Source: Symsagittifera roscoffensis (lineage: Eukaryota > Xenacoelomorpha > Acoela > Convolutidae). Taken from it: a stretch of DNA of 64,000 nucleotides. Of the stretch, positions 41,011 to 53,165 are shown piece by piece. The translations under genes were made by a program, and so were the position numbers. Location: assembly GCF_963678635.1 (NCBI RefSeq), contig NC_087062.1, positions 84,964,012 through 85,028,011 on the forward strand, read 5' to 3'. How positions within the stretch are numbered: the first letter of the stretch is position 1; each line of letters opens with the position of its first letter. The notes beneath the pieces are model-generated. The model saw only the letters and a list, made by a program, of their open reading frames with translations. It was not told the DNA's origin and searched no databases.

Positions 41011-44000
41011 TGAAGTTACTGTATGAGTACAGTACCTGAAACTGTTTTTCTACCAGTGCTAAATGGCGAAAAAAACTTTGCAACATGAGCATTTCTTAGA
41101 AAAAAATTGAACCATTGCTGAAAATCTTGAAGCAAAATGAGTATCACAGCATATACCGACGAAAAACAGCGCGTCGAAGCAACCTTTGAGTATTTGTACA
41201 TTATGCGACAGGGTTGAGATCGGAGCTTGATGCTCAAATGAATGATCACAAAGCTTCGAATTTCATAATTATGAAAACCGAAACACCTTTAGCCATATTG
41301 TTTCGAACCCGATGAGAGCTTGAGATAGAGTAAAATCGGAACCACAGCTGAAAAGATACAAAATCAGAAACTCATATTTTGCCCTCAAAAGTAGTAATGA
41401 GTGCTGATAAATGAACTGAGATCTTAGATCTAAATTTATAACTTTTATTAATGTGATGCAAAACTCAAAAAAAATTTGGTTTTCTCTTCATTTTGCAAAA
41501 ATTTTGCTGTGTTCAGTTAAATAACAGATCACGATTTATGCCGTAGAGATTTCCATTTGCTGGTTGATTGCTTAACTTTTCGATTAATAAAACAAAGTTC
41601 TTTGAACAGATTTTTTTTTTCGCATTTTTTTAAAGCTATCAAAACTATGCTTATTGATATATGTTTCAGCGTTCATTGCAAAAAATTTTCATGAACAGCG
41701 TGCTTCAGATAAGTTTACTCATAAAAAAAAGCGAATTAATTATTTTTTTAGAAATTAATTGCTCAAAAAATCTAAAATATTTGAATTGATTTGCTGAAAA
41801 TTTGATTTGTTCGAGTTTTACTATATTCTAGTTTCTCTAACTACGAATTTGGAAAAGAATTATTTGAGTTTCAATACACGCATTTTTGTCCCGGCAACTT
41901 CACAAAGTGGAAATAACTATGACGTTGTTCGTAGTTGACTACCTAAAAAAGTGGATTGAGAAATCATATCAATTCGTTCCACTCAGGTTATGGTTTTCTT
42001 TGAAACTGTCTTAATTTTTCCGTTTTCAAACTAAATGACACGACGCGATGAGATATTGGGCCCTCACTTTTTTACGGACGATTTAGGCTTTTTAATCTTC
42101 GAACTTGATATAATTCTGCCCAATTAAATTACCATTTTCTGAAAAGGCTATTTGGGGTATTTTTCAATGAGACTATATTAAGCTTTTTAAGCTATTTATA
42201 ACTCTGAATTGCCATAGCTTTCGCAATTCAATAGCTTTAACTGGAAAAAAGAAGCAAAGCAGGAAAGTTTAGCGAAAAATGAGGGAAAAAGCAGCAAAAA
42301 ATTATATTAAGCCTATTATCTGGACATTTCTTTCCACTTGCAGATCGAGCAGGAAATAATTGACAGATTTCATCAATCAGAAACCACTACTGTACTCAAA
42401 GCTTAAGATTTATTTTAATTGACAATTTTTTTTTTACTTTAGTGGAGCGTTCATCAATGCATTGAAAAAACTCCGTCGATGTATTTTTTTATAGTTATAT
42501 TTGGACCAAAACAACTTCAGAGTCTTTTACTTATCTCGAAGTGCGATTATTTCATCACAGCAACAAAAAATCAATAAAAACTAATCATATTTTCATCTAC
42601 AAAGTTCGTTTGATCTTTTGCAGGTCATTCTTAACTTCGACCGAAAAAGCAATTAACCTTCACTCACGTTTTTCACAGCTGCTCCTCAGTTATCAAAAAA
42701 AAATTCTCAGCAAATCTTGAAAAGAAAATATTTAGTAATTTTCAAAAAACTAAAATAAAAATTTCAGCAATTTTCGAAAATAAAATTCATCAATTCTCGA
42801 AAAAAATTCACCATTTCTCGAAAAAAATTTCACCAATTCTCAAAAAAATTTCACCAATTCTCAAAAAAAAAATTCACCAATTCTCGAAAAAAATATCAGC
42901 AATTTTTGGAAAAAAATCATTAATCGGACAAAATTTTCTCGACGAAGAATTTTTTTTGGACTGAGTTTTTCGGAATTCGAGTCACGACTAAGAAGGCTTT
43001 ACTTTAACGTCGAACTCGATCCTTTACAGTTTTATGATGTTACTGAAGTTGCGCTGAAAAAACACCTTGCCCTTTAGTTCCTTACTCGTTCCTTGAGGAA
43101 GGTCGGAACCAATACTAATTTGAACTAAAAACAATCATGATATTTTTTAAACCTCTTTTGACTTTTTTCTGCAGGAAGAATGGGAGGGACTTGGTTTTGT
43201 GACGCAATTATATTTTATGGTGTTCTGATTACATATTTTTAAGACTATTTATCAACATAGACATTAATCTTTAATGAGTAGGTGCTTTTGCTATGTTCTT
43301 ACTTTAATGATGTTGTGTAATAGCACCATTAAACCAAATAAATCTAAATTAAAATCTGTGAGCCGAAACATAAGTACCATTCATCATTGTAGCAGCAGCT
43401 CTTTTGGGACATCAAAACAGGAATAAAACCTATTGAACCTGCACTGAACAGCATTTGTTTTGGGGGAAATTTATAGCAATTAATTTTTAGTTACAGAAAT
43501 GAAATGATCAAAATTTCCGAGCTGCAAAAATTAGTATTTGCCGATAAAAACAAGAGGTTTTTGCAAAATTTTACGAGCATCTTTTTGATAAGGAAAGATA
43601 ACGGACTTAATATTGAGAAACAAACGCAGTTAGAAAGTAAAAAGGTGATTGTGACTCAGGAAAACCATAAGTAGATTTCAACTTTGAGCAGAGTACAAAC
43701 ACGAACAAGGCATAGCCGGTTGCTGTAAAAGCAATACAAAAAAATAAAGCCACAAAAATTAAAAAAAATGTTAAAAAAATTTGAAAATTGTGATGTTTTT
43801 TGTACAATCGGCTGTGTGGATCTGAAACAAATTCTAAAATATAACTTTAATAGTGAGAGTAGAATACGCGTACTTGACATCAATTTTATCATAAAAATAT
43901 AAGAAAAATATAAACATTAAAAAAACAAATTTTTGGGTCTCAAGTCCGTATTATAAACCTGTTCGCTCAAAAGTCAAAAGTGGACCAAAAATTTAAACCG

Positions 44001-45750
44001 GTTTTTCTTTAGACTGCGGCGATTTCTTGAACATGTTTTACAAGGGTTCAAATCATGATTGCGCAGGGCTTTAATATGATATATCGCTCACTTCTTCTGA
44101 CGATTGTTTGTGGTACCTGATTTTGTATAGAAGACAAAAAATAAAACACCAGAACGCATCAATAAAACGCACCAAGTTTGGAAACGAAAAACCGTGCTGG
44201 GTCAAAAGTATGAACTGTGTAAACTTTTCTTTATATTTAAAAAAATTCAATTCCGCAATTTGATTTCACGCCAATGTGGTTTGGAATCATAGCTATTAGA
44301 CAAAACTTTGTACCATAATAGAAAATTCATCCATTGAATATTTTTAGAAGATGCACTTAAAAATAAATAGACTGATGTTATGAACGATAATTCTTTACCT
44401 CGTCACAAATAGTTTTTGGTAAAGGAGATATTAGAAAAATAATGACATTTAGGCTTAAAAATCAAATATTAGGTGTTAAAAATTGAGTCTTATGTGGAAT
44501 TCATACGACCAAATAACTTGTTTTTGTTCAACTTTGGAGCAGTTTTGTAAATGGGACAAATTGCAATGCATAAATAATTCCACATTATTTACACAAGCTA
44601 GCTTGTCTAAGAATGACAACAGAGTCATGGTTTGTTTTGTGGTAAGCGCGCCAGGGATCGAGCACCACACTCAACAAATTTATTTTTAGAAATTAGTCTA
44701 AATTGTTCTTGGAAAATCAAAACAACAAATAATTTGAGATGTTTTTCTTAATGCAAGTGCAATCTTCTCTATGCTTAGACCAAAAAACCAAGTTAGACCT
44801 GTTCTAATCATTTTTATGGAACCCGATGGAATGTGGAAAAAAAAACAGAAAAATAAGCTTAGGTTATAAGCCAATAAGGTTCTTTGTTATTCTTTTCTTT
44901 ATTTTGGCCAAATGAACATAAAGAATTTTTTCAACAAATGTTAACAGTTGACTGGTTGAGTCTATCAAAATGATGCAATTAAAACTAATACAACATGAAT
45001 TTTGAATTGTACACTGCAGAAAAAACACAGTTTTGAATGATTTCAAAAATTTTATAAGTTTCGTTCGGAAAATGACAGCCCAGTGAATCCGACTTATCAA
45101 AAATTGGAAAACGAAAAATTATGCGGGATCATATCTAAAAGAATCTTTGATTTTCTTGAACGTCTTTTGAGAAAAAATTAGACCATGACTGAAAACGACC
45201 CTTTAAAATCGTATTTAGGAGTTTGACAAAAATCGCGTATTTTTTGGAGCACGCTCTTTTCCAACTTGAGTAAAGAGTGTCGCTGAAATTATCTTGAGAA
45301 ACCAATTTTACATTCGCTCATATTAAAATGGATGTCGCTAAAGAAAATCAGAAAGGTACCAATAGGATGGTTTCGGAGAGTCAAATTTATGAAGAGAAAT
45401 GCTTGCCTCTCCACCTGAAGCGCCTACTGATCAAATCTTTGCAAATAAACAACGTAGAAAGATTTTTTTGCTTTTCTTCCTTTTTCCCTCATCAGCAGTC
45501 AAAGTTATGGTTCTAACTAATTTCCAAGATTTTCATTGGAAGGTTTTTAAAGATGAGGAGTTTGCTCGTATCAGGAAGCAAGGACAAAGTTGTAAAAATT
45601 TTGATTGCTCTTGAAGATACCTGCAGCACTTTTAATTAAAATAAACGGAAAAATTAGGAGTTTTCGAAATATTTTCAATTTCCCAAGTAAACTTATATAT
45701 GAACGATTATGAACAAATAAACAATTATATGAACGATTGCTTATTTCTCA
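41011..45750. other. GPCR intron 3, middle part
   Basis: No credible gene. A minisatellite lies at 42740-42915 (listed separately). Weakly tRNA-like words (GTGGTAAGCGCGCC, GGGATCGAGCACC) at about 44640-44665 are too closely spaced for a real A and B box pair. Confidence 0.5.
42740..42915. repeat. Minisatellite, about 20-25 bp units (CACCAATTCTCGAAAAAAATTT)
   Basis: About seven units of the form CA(C/T)CAATTCTCGAAAAAAATT with variable A-run length and C/A changes. Confidence 0.75.
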
Positions 45751-45771
45751 TCTAGTAACAACCCGGGTTGA

Positions 45772-46372
45772 AATCTCACTGTTTATTATCGCTTTTTCTG
45801 TAGTATCCCAGTGATCGCTATTTTCCAGCGCTGATTCATGTATAATTCAGTGTTTGTTGCATACATGACCTGCGATTTTTCAGTTATGGTTCCGTAGAAA
45901 ATCATCGCTAAAACTTAAGAAATTTTAACTCTTTATAGTAGCTTCCAAATGAGAGTTTTAGTTGATAAGCCCTTTAACTTTTTTTTTCTGTTGATTGATA
46001 GCACAGAGGTAGCAGTTATGATTCCACAGAAAATCATCGCTAAAATTTAAGAAATTTTAACACATTCTATTAGCTTCCAAATGAGAGTTTTAGTTGATAA
46101 GCCCTTTAACTTACTTTTCTCTATCGGTTGATAGCACAGAGGTAGCATGCATGTCTGCAAATCTGAGGGTCAGGGGATCGCACCCATTTATTTTGCTATT
46201 TTTGCTCGTTTTGATAGGTTTTTTATAGCTGTTTCATTGCTGAAAATAAGCCAAATTAGCGATAATTTATCGATAAAGTTTGCTATTGTGGCAATGAACA
46301 TCGATAATGCATCGATGAGGTTCGCTTTTTTCCACTTTTTTATCGCTAATTTTCAATTTGAGTTCAACCCGG
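45772..46372. mobile_element. Possible element with CCCGGGTTGAA termini, containing a tandem duplication and tRNA-like sequence
   Basis: CCCGGGTTGAA at 45772-45782 and TTCAACCCGG at 46363-46372 are inverted and resemble the MITE termini at 20461-20834. Inside, a unit of about 125-130 bp is repeated twice (about 45885-46015 and 46016-46145; shared words AAAATCATCGCTAAAA, TTCCAAATGAGAGTTTTAG and GATAGCACAGAGGTAGCA). No clear target duplication. Confidence 0.5.
46131..46185 (+). repeat. tRNA-like sequence (SINE-like)
   Basis: TAGCACAGAGGTAGCA resembles an A box, and GGGGATCGCACCC a degenerate B box at about the right distance. No intact acceptor stem, so it is a tRNA-derived repeat rather than a gene. 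Confidence 0.4.
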
Positions 46373-46959
46373 AATATCATTTTTAACGGTGGCCAGTCAA
46401 TAAGAAGAAAAGTCTAAGAGCAGAATGGGTCCAAGAGCAAAAAAAAAACAGAAAAACTTTAAACTTGTAGGCTAATCCGTTAAGTAAAAGAATTGCCATT
46501 ATTAACAAAGAAACTAATATTTTATGTATAATTTGAGTAATTTAATCGAGATTCAATACATGCATTATTTATTCATTTTCTTGGTATTATTGACGATTCT
46601 GATAAAAATTTTAATCAAATAGACCGTGTAAATTAATAAAAGGAAAATTTTTTCTGTTTTTCTGCTCTCGGACCCATTCTACTCTTAGAACATTCTGCTT
46701 ATTGCTCCGCCTTCATTGGTAACATTTTATTTCCCTTAACTTAAAATGGTTTGATTTGCTGCACACAGCGTGTTGTTGTTAGAAGACTGGTAAATAGCGC
46801 GCTTAAATTATCTCGCAATAGCCGAACTAGCAATTTTCAAACCAATGACTTCAAAAACAAACAATTCCAGTGCAAATACTTTTTTAATTGTGAGCTCAAC
46901 AAACGATATATTTCACATGTTTATACCAATATTTAAAAAGTTCCGACATAAAATCCAAT

Positions 46960-47159
46960 NNNNNNNNNNNNNNNNNNNNNNNNNNNNNNNNNNNNNNNNN
47001 NNNNNNNNNNNNNNNNNNNNNNNNNNNNNNNNNNNNNNNNNNNNNNNNNNNNNNNNNNNNNNNNNNNNNNNNNNNNNNNNNNNNNNNNNNNNNNNNNNNN
47101 NNNNNNNNNNNNNNNNNNNNNNNNNNNNNNNNNNNNNNNNNNNNNNNNNNNNNNNNNNN
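46960..47159. other. Assembly gap of 200 N
   Basis: Exactly 200 N. The left flank (TCAACAAACGATATATTTCA..., from about 46897) and the right flank (TCAACAAATGATATATTTCA, from 47160) are near-copies for about 65 bp, so the gap sits inside an unresolved tandem repeat. Confidence 0.98.
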
Positions 47160-47367
47160 TCAACAAATGATATATTTCACATGATTATACCAAAATTTAA
47201 AAATTTCCGACGGAAAATCCCAATCCAAGCAACGGAAAATAGTCAAAAAGTGGACAACAGAGTTTCGTTTGAATCTCGATTTTGATTAGCTTGCAATTTT
47301 GTCTACTTTAGGTCTGTGTAATTTTCGCTACGTAACCCAAAGCAACAACAATTCCTTTTTTCTAAAT

Positions 47368-48664
47368 GTTCCGACTTTCGTAACGAAAGTAACGGAATAT
47401 TTGTGCTCTTAGTGAGTTTTTTTCTTCAGACAATTTTCGACTTTTTAACTAGCCATTTTTGACGCTATTTTTTATATCATTCAAAAAGTATTGTTGTCTT
47501 AAGCTTGAATTTGAAAAAATATTTACCTGTGATTGTTTTTCGGAAAGTTATGGCGGTTTAAAGATTGCAACTTTGATCAACATGGGACAATTAACGCGCG
47601 ATATGTTTCGCGCTACTAACGCGTAAGCGAGAGTTAATCCGTCTTAGAAATCGTTCCAAATTGGTAAAATGAAGCTTATTTGCCCTAACTGATTTGTTAA
47701 TAAGAGCAAAATTTATCACTTTGTACTTAACATGCTGTGTGGGGGGGGGTACCTTTACGAGAAAATCTCTAACTTTTCTTTTTAAAAAAGTTTAACATAT
47801 TTTACTACATTTAAATTTTTCAGGTTATTACTGCTCCATAGACCATAAAAAGCATTTGGAACATTCAGAAAGCTTCGCCCTGATACGAGCAGTCTTTTTA
47901 TTTTCAAAAATGATTCTTTTTAATGCTTTGCGAGGAGCTGATACATATAAATATATACATATTTCAGCTCCGGATGAATATCTTATTTTTTTTCCAGCAT
48001 TCTTCAGAGTTTGCAAAAACAAACAGCTTCTAATTTGTCATTTTTAAAAGAAAATTTTAAGAAATAAGGTTTCTAGGAAATTGGCCGGAAGAATCGATTT
48101 TTGGAAAATTAAGAAAACCGTATTATAAAATTATGGAAACCGAACAAGACCGCTTGTATCAGGGCCAAGCCATGAAAATCTCGACTGCTTTTTAAGCTCT
48201 ATGAAGCAGTAATGACATGAAACAATTAGATGTAACAAAAGAAAAATTTTTTCTTTCGAATTTGGCATTTGTTTTGAAAATCATCACCCCACACGCCATT
48301 TAAAGTACAAAGTGGTAGATTTCACTCCTGGTTACAAATCGATTATGGCAGTTAGGCTTCATTCAAGCAATTTGAAACGATTTCTAATACGGATTAAATC
48401 TCCGCTTGCGCGTTCATAGAGCGAAACATATCGCGCGTTAATTGTCCCAAATTGGTCAAAGTGACAATCTTTAAACCCCCATAACTTTATGAAAAATGAT
48501 CACAGGTGAAATATCTTTTCAAATTCAAGCTTAGGACAACAAGACCTTTTGAATGATATGAAAACATCCATCAAAAATGGCTAGTTAAAAAGTCGAAGTT
48601 TGACTGAAGAAAAAAACCCAGAAGAGCACAAATATTCCATTACTTTCGTTACGAAAGTCGGAAC
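47368..48664. mobile_element. Foldback element, copy 2
   Basis: Starts GTTCCGACTTTCGTAACG and ends CGTTACGAAAGTCGGAAC, with arms of about 520 bp related to copy 1 (31602-33094) and a spacer of about 250 bp. The inner hairpins are decayed (AAGCTTCGCCCTG near 47870; CAGGGCCAAGCCATG near 48160). The arm words TTAACGCGCGATAT...CGCGCTA and GATTTAATCCGTCTTA are shared with copy 1. It lies in GPCR intron 3. Confidence 0.8.
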
Positions 48665-48761
48665 AACAAGCGATAAGCGGGATACTTTCAGTCAAATTAA
48701 ATGTCTAATATATCAAATAGTCCAAATGTGTGGCAAGCACTTACTCACTCACAATATACCT

Positions 48762-48945
48762 CATTCAATACTTCATTCAAAAAGTATTGTTGTCTGGAGC
48801 TTGAATTTGCAAAGATATTTTTTCTGTGATCATTTTTCGTAAAGTTATGGGGGTTTAAAAATTGCCAATTTGCCAAAAATTGACAATTAATGCGCGATAT
48901 ATTTCGCGCTATTAACGCGTAAGCGGAGATTCAATCCGTCTTCTG
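48762..48945. repeat. Truncated foldback arm
   Basis: ATTCAAAAAGTATTGTTGTC ... GCGCGATATATTTCGCGC ... GCGGAGATTCAATCCGTCTT, a partial arm directly after copy 2. It ends about 108 bp before GPCR exon 4. Confidence 0.8.
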
Positions 48946-49053
48946 CTGAAATCTTTGGTGTTGGTGAAGCTCTATATAGGGGGTAGGTGTTGGTGAAGAA
49001 AGAGAGAGAGAGATCTCTAAAAAAATTGATAATTTTCCCGTTTTTTTTTTCAG

Positions 49054-49410
49054 CTGATCAACGTTGTCGCAGAGCTGGGGGGCCCAATGTACGGCAGCCA
49101 ATCAGTCTTTTCCCCCCTCCTCTACATCATAATGTGCAAACAGGTCCGTGAACAGATATGCAGTCGGATTCCCGAAAGCGTGAAGAAACTCACACGTTGT
49201 TGCCAATCAAGTACACCTGTGGCACAACAAAACCGACCAGCTGCTAATGAAACCGCGAACACCCGCGTTAACACTGGTATGAGCCATAGAGGCATGAACA
49301 AGAATGGAGGTCAAGGGAAAAAGGAAGGAAAATCGTGTCATCTTCAATTGGAGAAAAACGGGAAAAATTCAGACGATAAAATCAATGCCAAAAACGAGTC
49401 CGTTCTCTGA
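49054..49410 (+). CDS. GPCR last exon: membrane segment 7 and cytoplasmic tail
   Basis: The acceptor TTTTTTTTTTCAG precedes 49054 and joins exon 3 in phase 0. It encodes TM7, INVVAELGGPMYGSQSVF, with SPLLY in the NPxxY position, then a helix-8-like CKQVREQICSRIP and a Lys/Asn/Gly-rich tail ending at the TGA at 49408-49410. The intron from exon 3 is about 10.6 kb and full of repeats, yet the frame is intact, so the receptor gene is probably functional. Confidence 0.88.
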   Translation: MINVVAELGGPMYGSQSVFSPLLYIIMCKQVREQICSRIPESVKKLTRCCQSSTPVAQQNRPAANETANTRVNTGMSHRGMNKNGGQGKKEGKSCHLQLEKNGKNSDDKINAKNESVL

Positions 49411-50235
49411 GACTGATAATTCTTATCCAATAAATGTCATATTTTGTTATGTAGTCTCCTGTCTAAAAAATTGTCCATATTTTTAATTTCAACAAAAAGT
49501 GTCAAATCTGTTGCGTGCCGAGTGGGAGGGCGGTAGCGGGGAAGAGGGGGCGAGCCCTAAACCCCTAATTCTGGCTGCCAACATTTTCTGAACATTTTAT
49601 AAAAAAGTGTCCAAAACCTGAAAATTGGTCAATCTAGAAAAAACAGGTTGACAGCTTTTTCAAAATTTTTCGAAACTCCCCCCTTCGAAAAAATTCTGCG
49701 CCCGCCACTGGTCAATAGAAAATGGTTGAAAAATCCAGAGCTCGGTAAAAAAAAATGAGAGTGAACAAAAGATATCAATTTTATCTATTTGGTGCTAATT
49801 GCCAAAAAAATGCAACAGCAAGGCTTTTTTGAGATGCGGTGAAACAACAAAAGGCAGTTCTACTAAGGCCTTTTTAAAGAAAAAATTAGTGACACATACC
49901 TAGGAGCAGGGAGGATTTAAGGGGGGGGGGGGCTCGATTTCGACTCAGGGGAGTTCCAAACCCTCCGAGAAAACTGACACCCTGGCCGCTCAAGTTACAC
50001 AGTTTTGTCCGCAGAACCCTAAAAATTTTGAAAGGCCCCATCGGCTCTAGCATATAATAATTTTGAGAGATCGCGTAAAATTACCAGAGCAAGTTCCCTG
50101 AGCGCAACGTTTGCATTTTTGTTTTACTTTCGGAATTAACTAAGCTGCCTGCTAGGCAAATTTTTGAACTAATATGGCTTTTTTATATATTTGTTTCATT
50201 TTAAGTCCAGTTTCTTAATTATGTACATAGACAGC
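49411..50235. other. Downstream flank of the GPCR gene
   Basis: No gene. G-rich runs (49921-49933) and CAGGG.../...GCCACTG-type GC words at about 49540-49715 and 49907-49984 resemble ends of hAT-like MITEs, but I could not match target duplications. Confidence 0.4.
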
Positions 50236-51740
50236 AAAGACATCAAAAGGGCTGATAGGCCTGGTCAAGTGGTGCTTTCATTAAGCAGCACAATTTCAAA
50301 CCCCTTGTGTACTGAGATTTTTCAAGTCTTAGCCAGTATAAATTGTCATAACTCTTCAACCCAACTCTAACAAATAAGGAAACCTATCATCTCTTGATGA
50401 TTTGTGATGTATAACTCGCAAAAATCATGGTAAAAAATCGACCATCGTTAGGCTTGCTGATTGCATCAGCAGGAACTGCAAAGAACTGTTGTATAAAAAT
50501 AAAGGGTTTTCTAATCTGTAATCTATTTTTTTTAAAGACTTTCCAAAAAAATTATTCGTTGGTTTGATTTGTTTTTACTATTTTATTTTGCAATATCCTC
50601 ATCTCTGTTTCCAAAAATCAACTTTAAAGGAATTCAGTTCTTAATTTTTTTTGTAAATAATAACAATTGTTTCTAATAGCTCGTATATCTGCCATTTTCA
50701 ACTGAGAATATCTTTTATGTTTCTTTGAAAATTTTCAGACTGATCTCATCTCATTCTAAGAGTTTGATTTGCTAAATTTTGTAAGGAAGTTTTATTGGCT
50801 GCGCCGTACACTGACCTTATTTTGCAAAATTGGCTGATTTTTTTTGAATTTTGTTTTGACTTATTGTGATGTTGTTGAAAAGTCTAGCACTTGGTGAAGC
50901 AATCCATAAACTCTCATTTTTTGTGTAATTGAAATCTAGAATTTTGTTCTGGTGAACACGCAAAAATGAATTGTATAAGCTTTTCTTAACAGTGCTACAT
51001 ATGTCCTCACTGAGTGGGTAATTTTTAGTAAATCCTCCATCGTTAATAAGGACTTCAACCGCCTATTTTGCCAACTAATGTTATATTTGTCAAATTTGAT
51101 TTCCACTATACTCGACTGGGAACTCGTAGTGTGCAGCTTTCAACTTTTTCTAGAAGTGTTTCATGTGAAACAGTAAAAACCGCTCCTTTGAGATAAATAA
51201 AAATTGCACGAGTCACATTGGAGTTCAAATCCCAATCATGAATGATGTCCATTAAAGCAGCTCTTATTTCAGTTTACGTCTAAAACCGAATTGGTTTTGG
51301 GGCAAAACATCTTGATTATCTATAGTTAGTATTCAGTTTATGGAGTAGTTTGTGAAAAAATTTTTTGGAAAGGATTAAAAAACACATTGACCTATAAATA
51401 ACTAGGCCGCTCTTTTTTTTCAAACTTTTTGAACTGGTATTACTATGGTCATTTAAAAACAGTCTGAAAAAAAAATTCTACTGAACAATTGTAAATCAAG
51501 TCTGTCCTTAATTATCTTCAATTCCATCTTTTCAAGGACAAAAGTCTTGAACACTTAAAATTACAATTGTATATTTCATTTAGAATATGGAAAATCTTTT
51601 CGTTTTTTTTGCTGGTTTTCAGAAAATTAAACTCTTGAAGACCACTTCTTATGTATTATTTGAGATGGATCAGTTTTTTTAGCTAACTGATGCCCTACTT
51701 CAGCAAAAAAATCATCACAGTTTTCGTTTTTTTTTCATGG
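50236..51740. repeat. Dispersed repeat R2, copy a
   Basis: From GACATCAAAAGGGCTGATAG to about 51740. Shares most of its length with 54377-56060 and its first about 450 bp with 53498-53990. No coding capacity that I can recognise; family unknown. Confidence 0.85.
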
Positions 51741-51759
51741 CTTAAAATAACAAGAAAAA

Positions 51760-53165
51760 TAACCAAGAAAAAAAACATTTGAAAATTCACCTTTTTGAAA
51801 ACATCCCGCTACCCAGGTTTGCAGTTTATGTTTCGGTTTCTCGATCAAAAATGGGAATGTTTCGAATGTGCTCGACCTATATTTTGACCTTCTCTACCTA
51901 TTTTTTGCCTTTCTCGACGAAAATTGGGTGTTTCGACTTTGTGTTCGAATTAAAATTGCTTTTCGACCGCTGAATTTCAGTCGCAAAACTGCACTTTCTC
52001 GACTTTCAAAGTCGAAACATAAGTTGAGTACCTCGACCCAGGTGCACAGCAGAAGACTTGAAGATTTAACAGGAAAAAAAAACTAATTAACGGATTTCAA
52101 TTGGTAGTTGGAGCTTTGAAGCTTTTTTCCGAATGTCGAATATCGTTTTGTCTTCTTCAAATCAATTTTGACGCTTTTTAACTAACCAATTTTGACGGGA
52201 TTTTTTCATATCATTCAAATTAAATTGTTGCCTTATGTTCAATTTTGAAAAACAGTATTTCACCTGTGACCCTTTTCGTAAAATTATCAGGGTTAGTTTA
52301 TTAGCACAGTTACTTAGCTATTTTTGGGCCTCTTTTGCTTGGGACTTATTTTTGTGGACATGGTAGGTACTGAGGTCTTTCCTGCAAATTCAAAAAGTAG
52401 TTTTGGTCTATAAAAAAATTGGGATTCCTCGGGATCTTTTTTGTTCAGATCTTCTCCTTATTAGAACTAATCAATACAATTTTCAAATTAATAGGGTAAA
52501 TTATCTTCAGGTGACAAATGGGACTAGCAGAACGCCTTCAATATCTTGCTTAGTTAAACAAAATCAGGGTTTATGTTTACTCTCTTATCATTAATTAAAC
52601 AACTGTGAAGCTCATTGACCCATATCAGTTTAGATCCGGGCTGGCCTTCTCATAGTGTAATTTAGGGTAGCGTACACTGTCTGTTCGTCGCGCTATCTTC
52701 TTTTCGGCTGGATAGATTCCTGTAGCTTCTTGGTATAATAACGACCCAAACTTTACTCTTATATTTTCTTATCTCAGTAGAACTTGCAAATAATGGCTTT
52801 CTTCCGAGGTTAGAGGAGAGAAAGAGGCAATTATTCCTAAGTTGTTTTATTTTTCTCTGGTTGAAACTGAGAATAGTTTCAGCTTTACAAATTATCTTTA
52901 GATCTAGTAATGGTTCATGATTTATTAGTTGTAAATACTTTACAGTGATATATATCAAAGTATATTAAAAAAGCTTGCTTGAACTGGCTCCACCCAACTG
53001 GAGTTGAGGAAAATTTTTAATTGAAGCTTTTTCTTGTGAGAGATGGATGGAGTCTTCTAGAGTGTGGAGGAGGGTGTTGATTGAGCGCGTCAGGGAACAA
53101 TTTGTTGTTGAGAATTATTGAGACTGAGAGATTGTTGTTCATAAAAAAGATCGTACTGAATTTGC
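51760..53165. repeat. Dispersed repeat R1, copy a
   Basis: About 1.4 kb shared with 59150-60600 (for example CCGCTACCCAGGTTTGCAGTT and CGGATTT(C/A)AATTGGT). It contains a degenerate TCGAC minisatellite (51836-52035) and, at about 52160-52290, sequence related to the foldback arms (TTTTTAACTAACCAATTTTG, CACCTGTGAC). Family unknown. Confidence 0.85.

Noticed and set aside
44640-44670. tRNA-like words in a GPCR intron
   Set aside because: The A-box-like and B-box-like words almost touch, so no cloverleaf is possible.
49907-49984. Short CAGGG...CCCTG element
   Set aside because: The flanking 8-mers do not match and the termini agree over only five bases.
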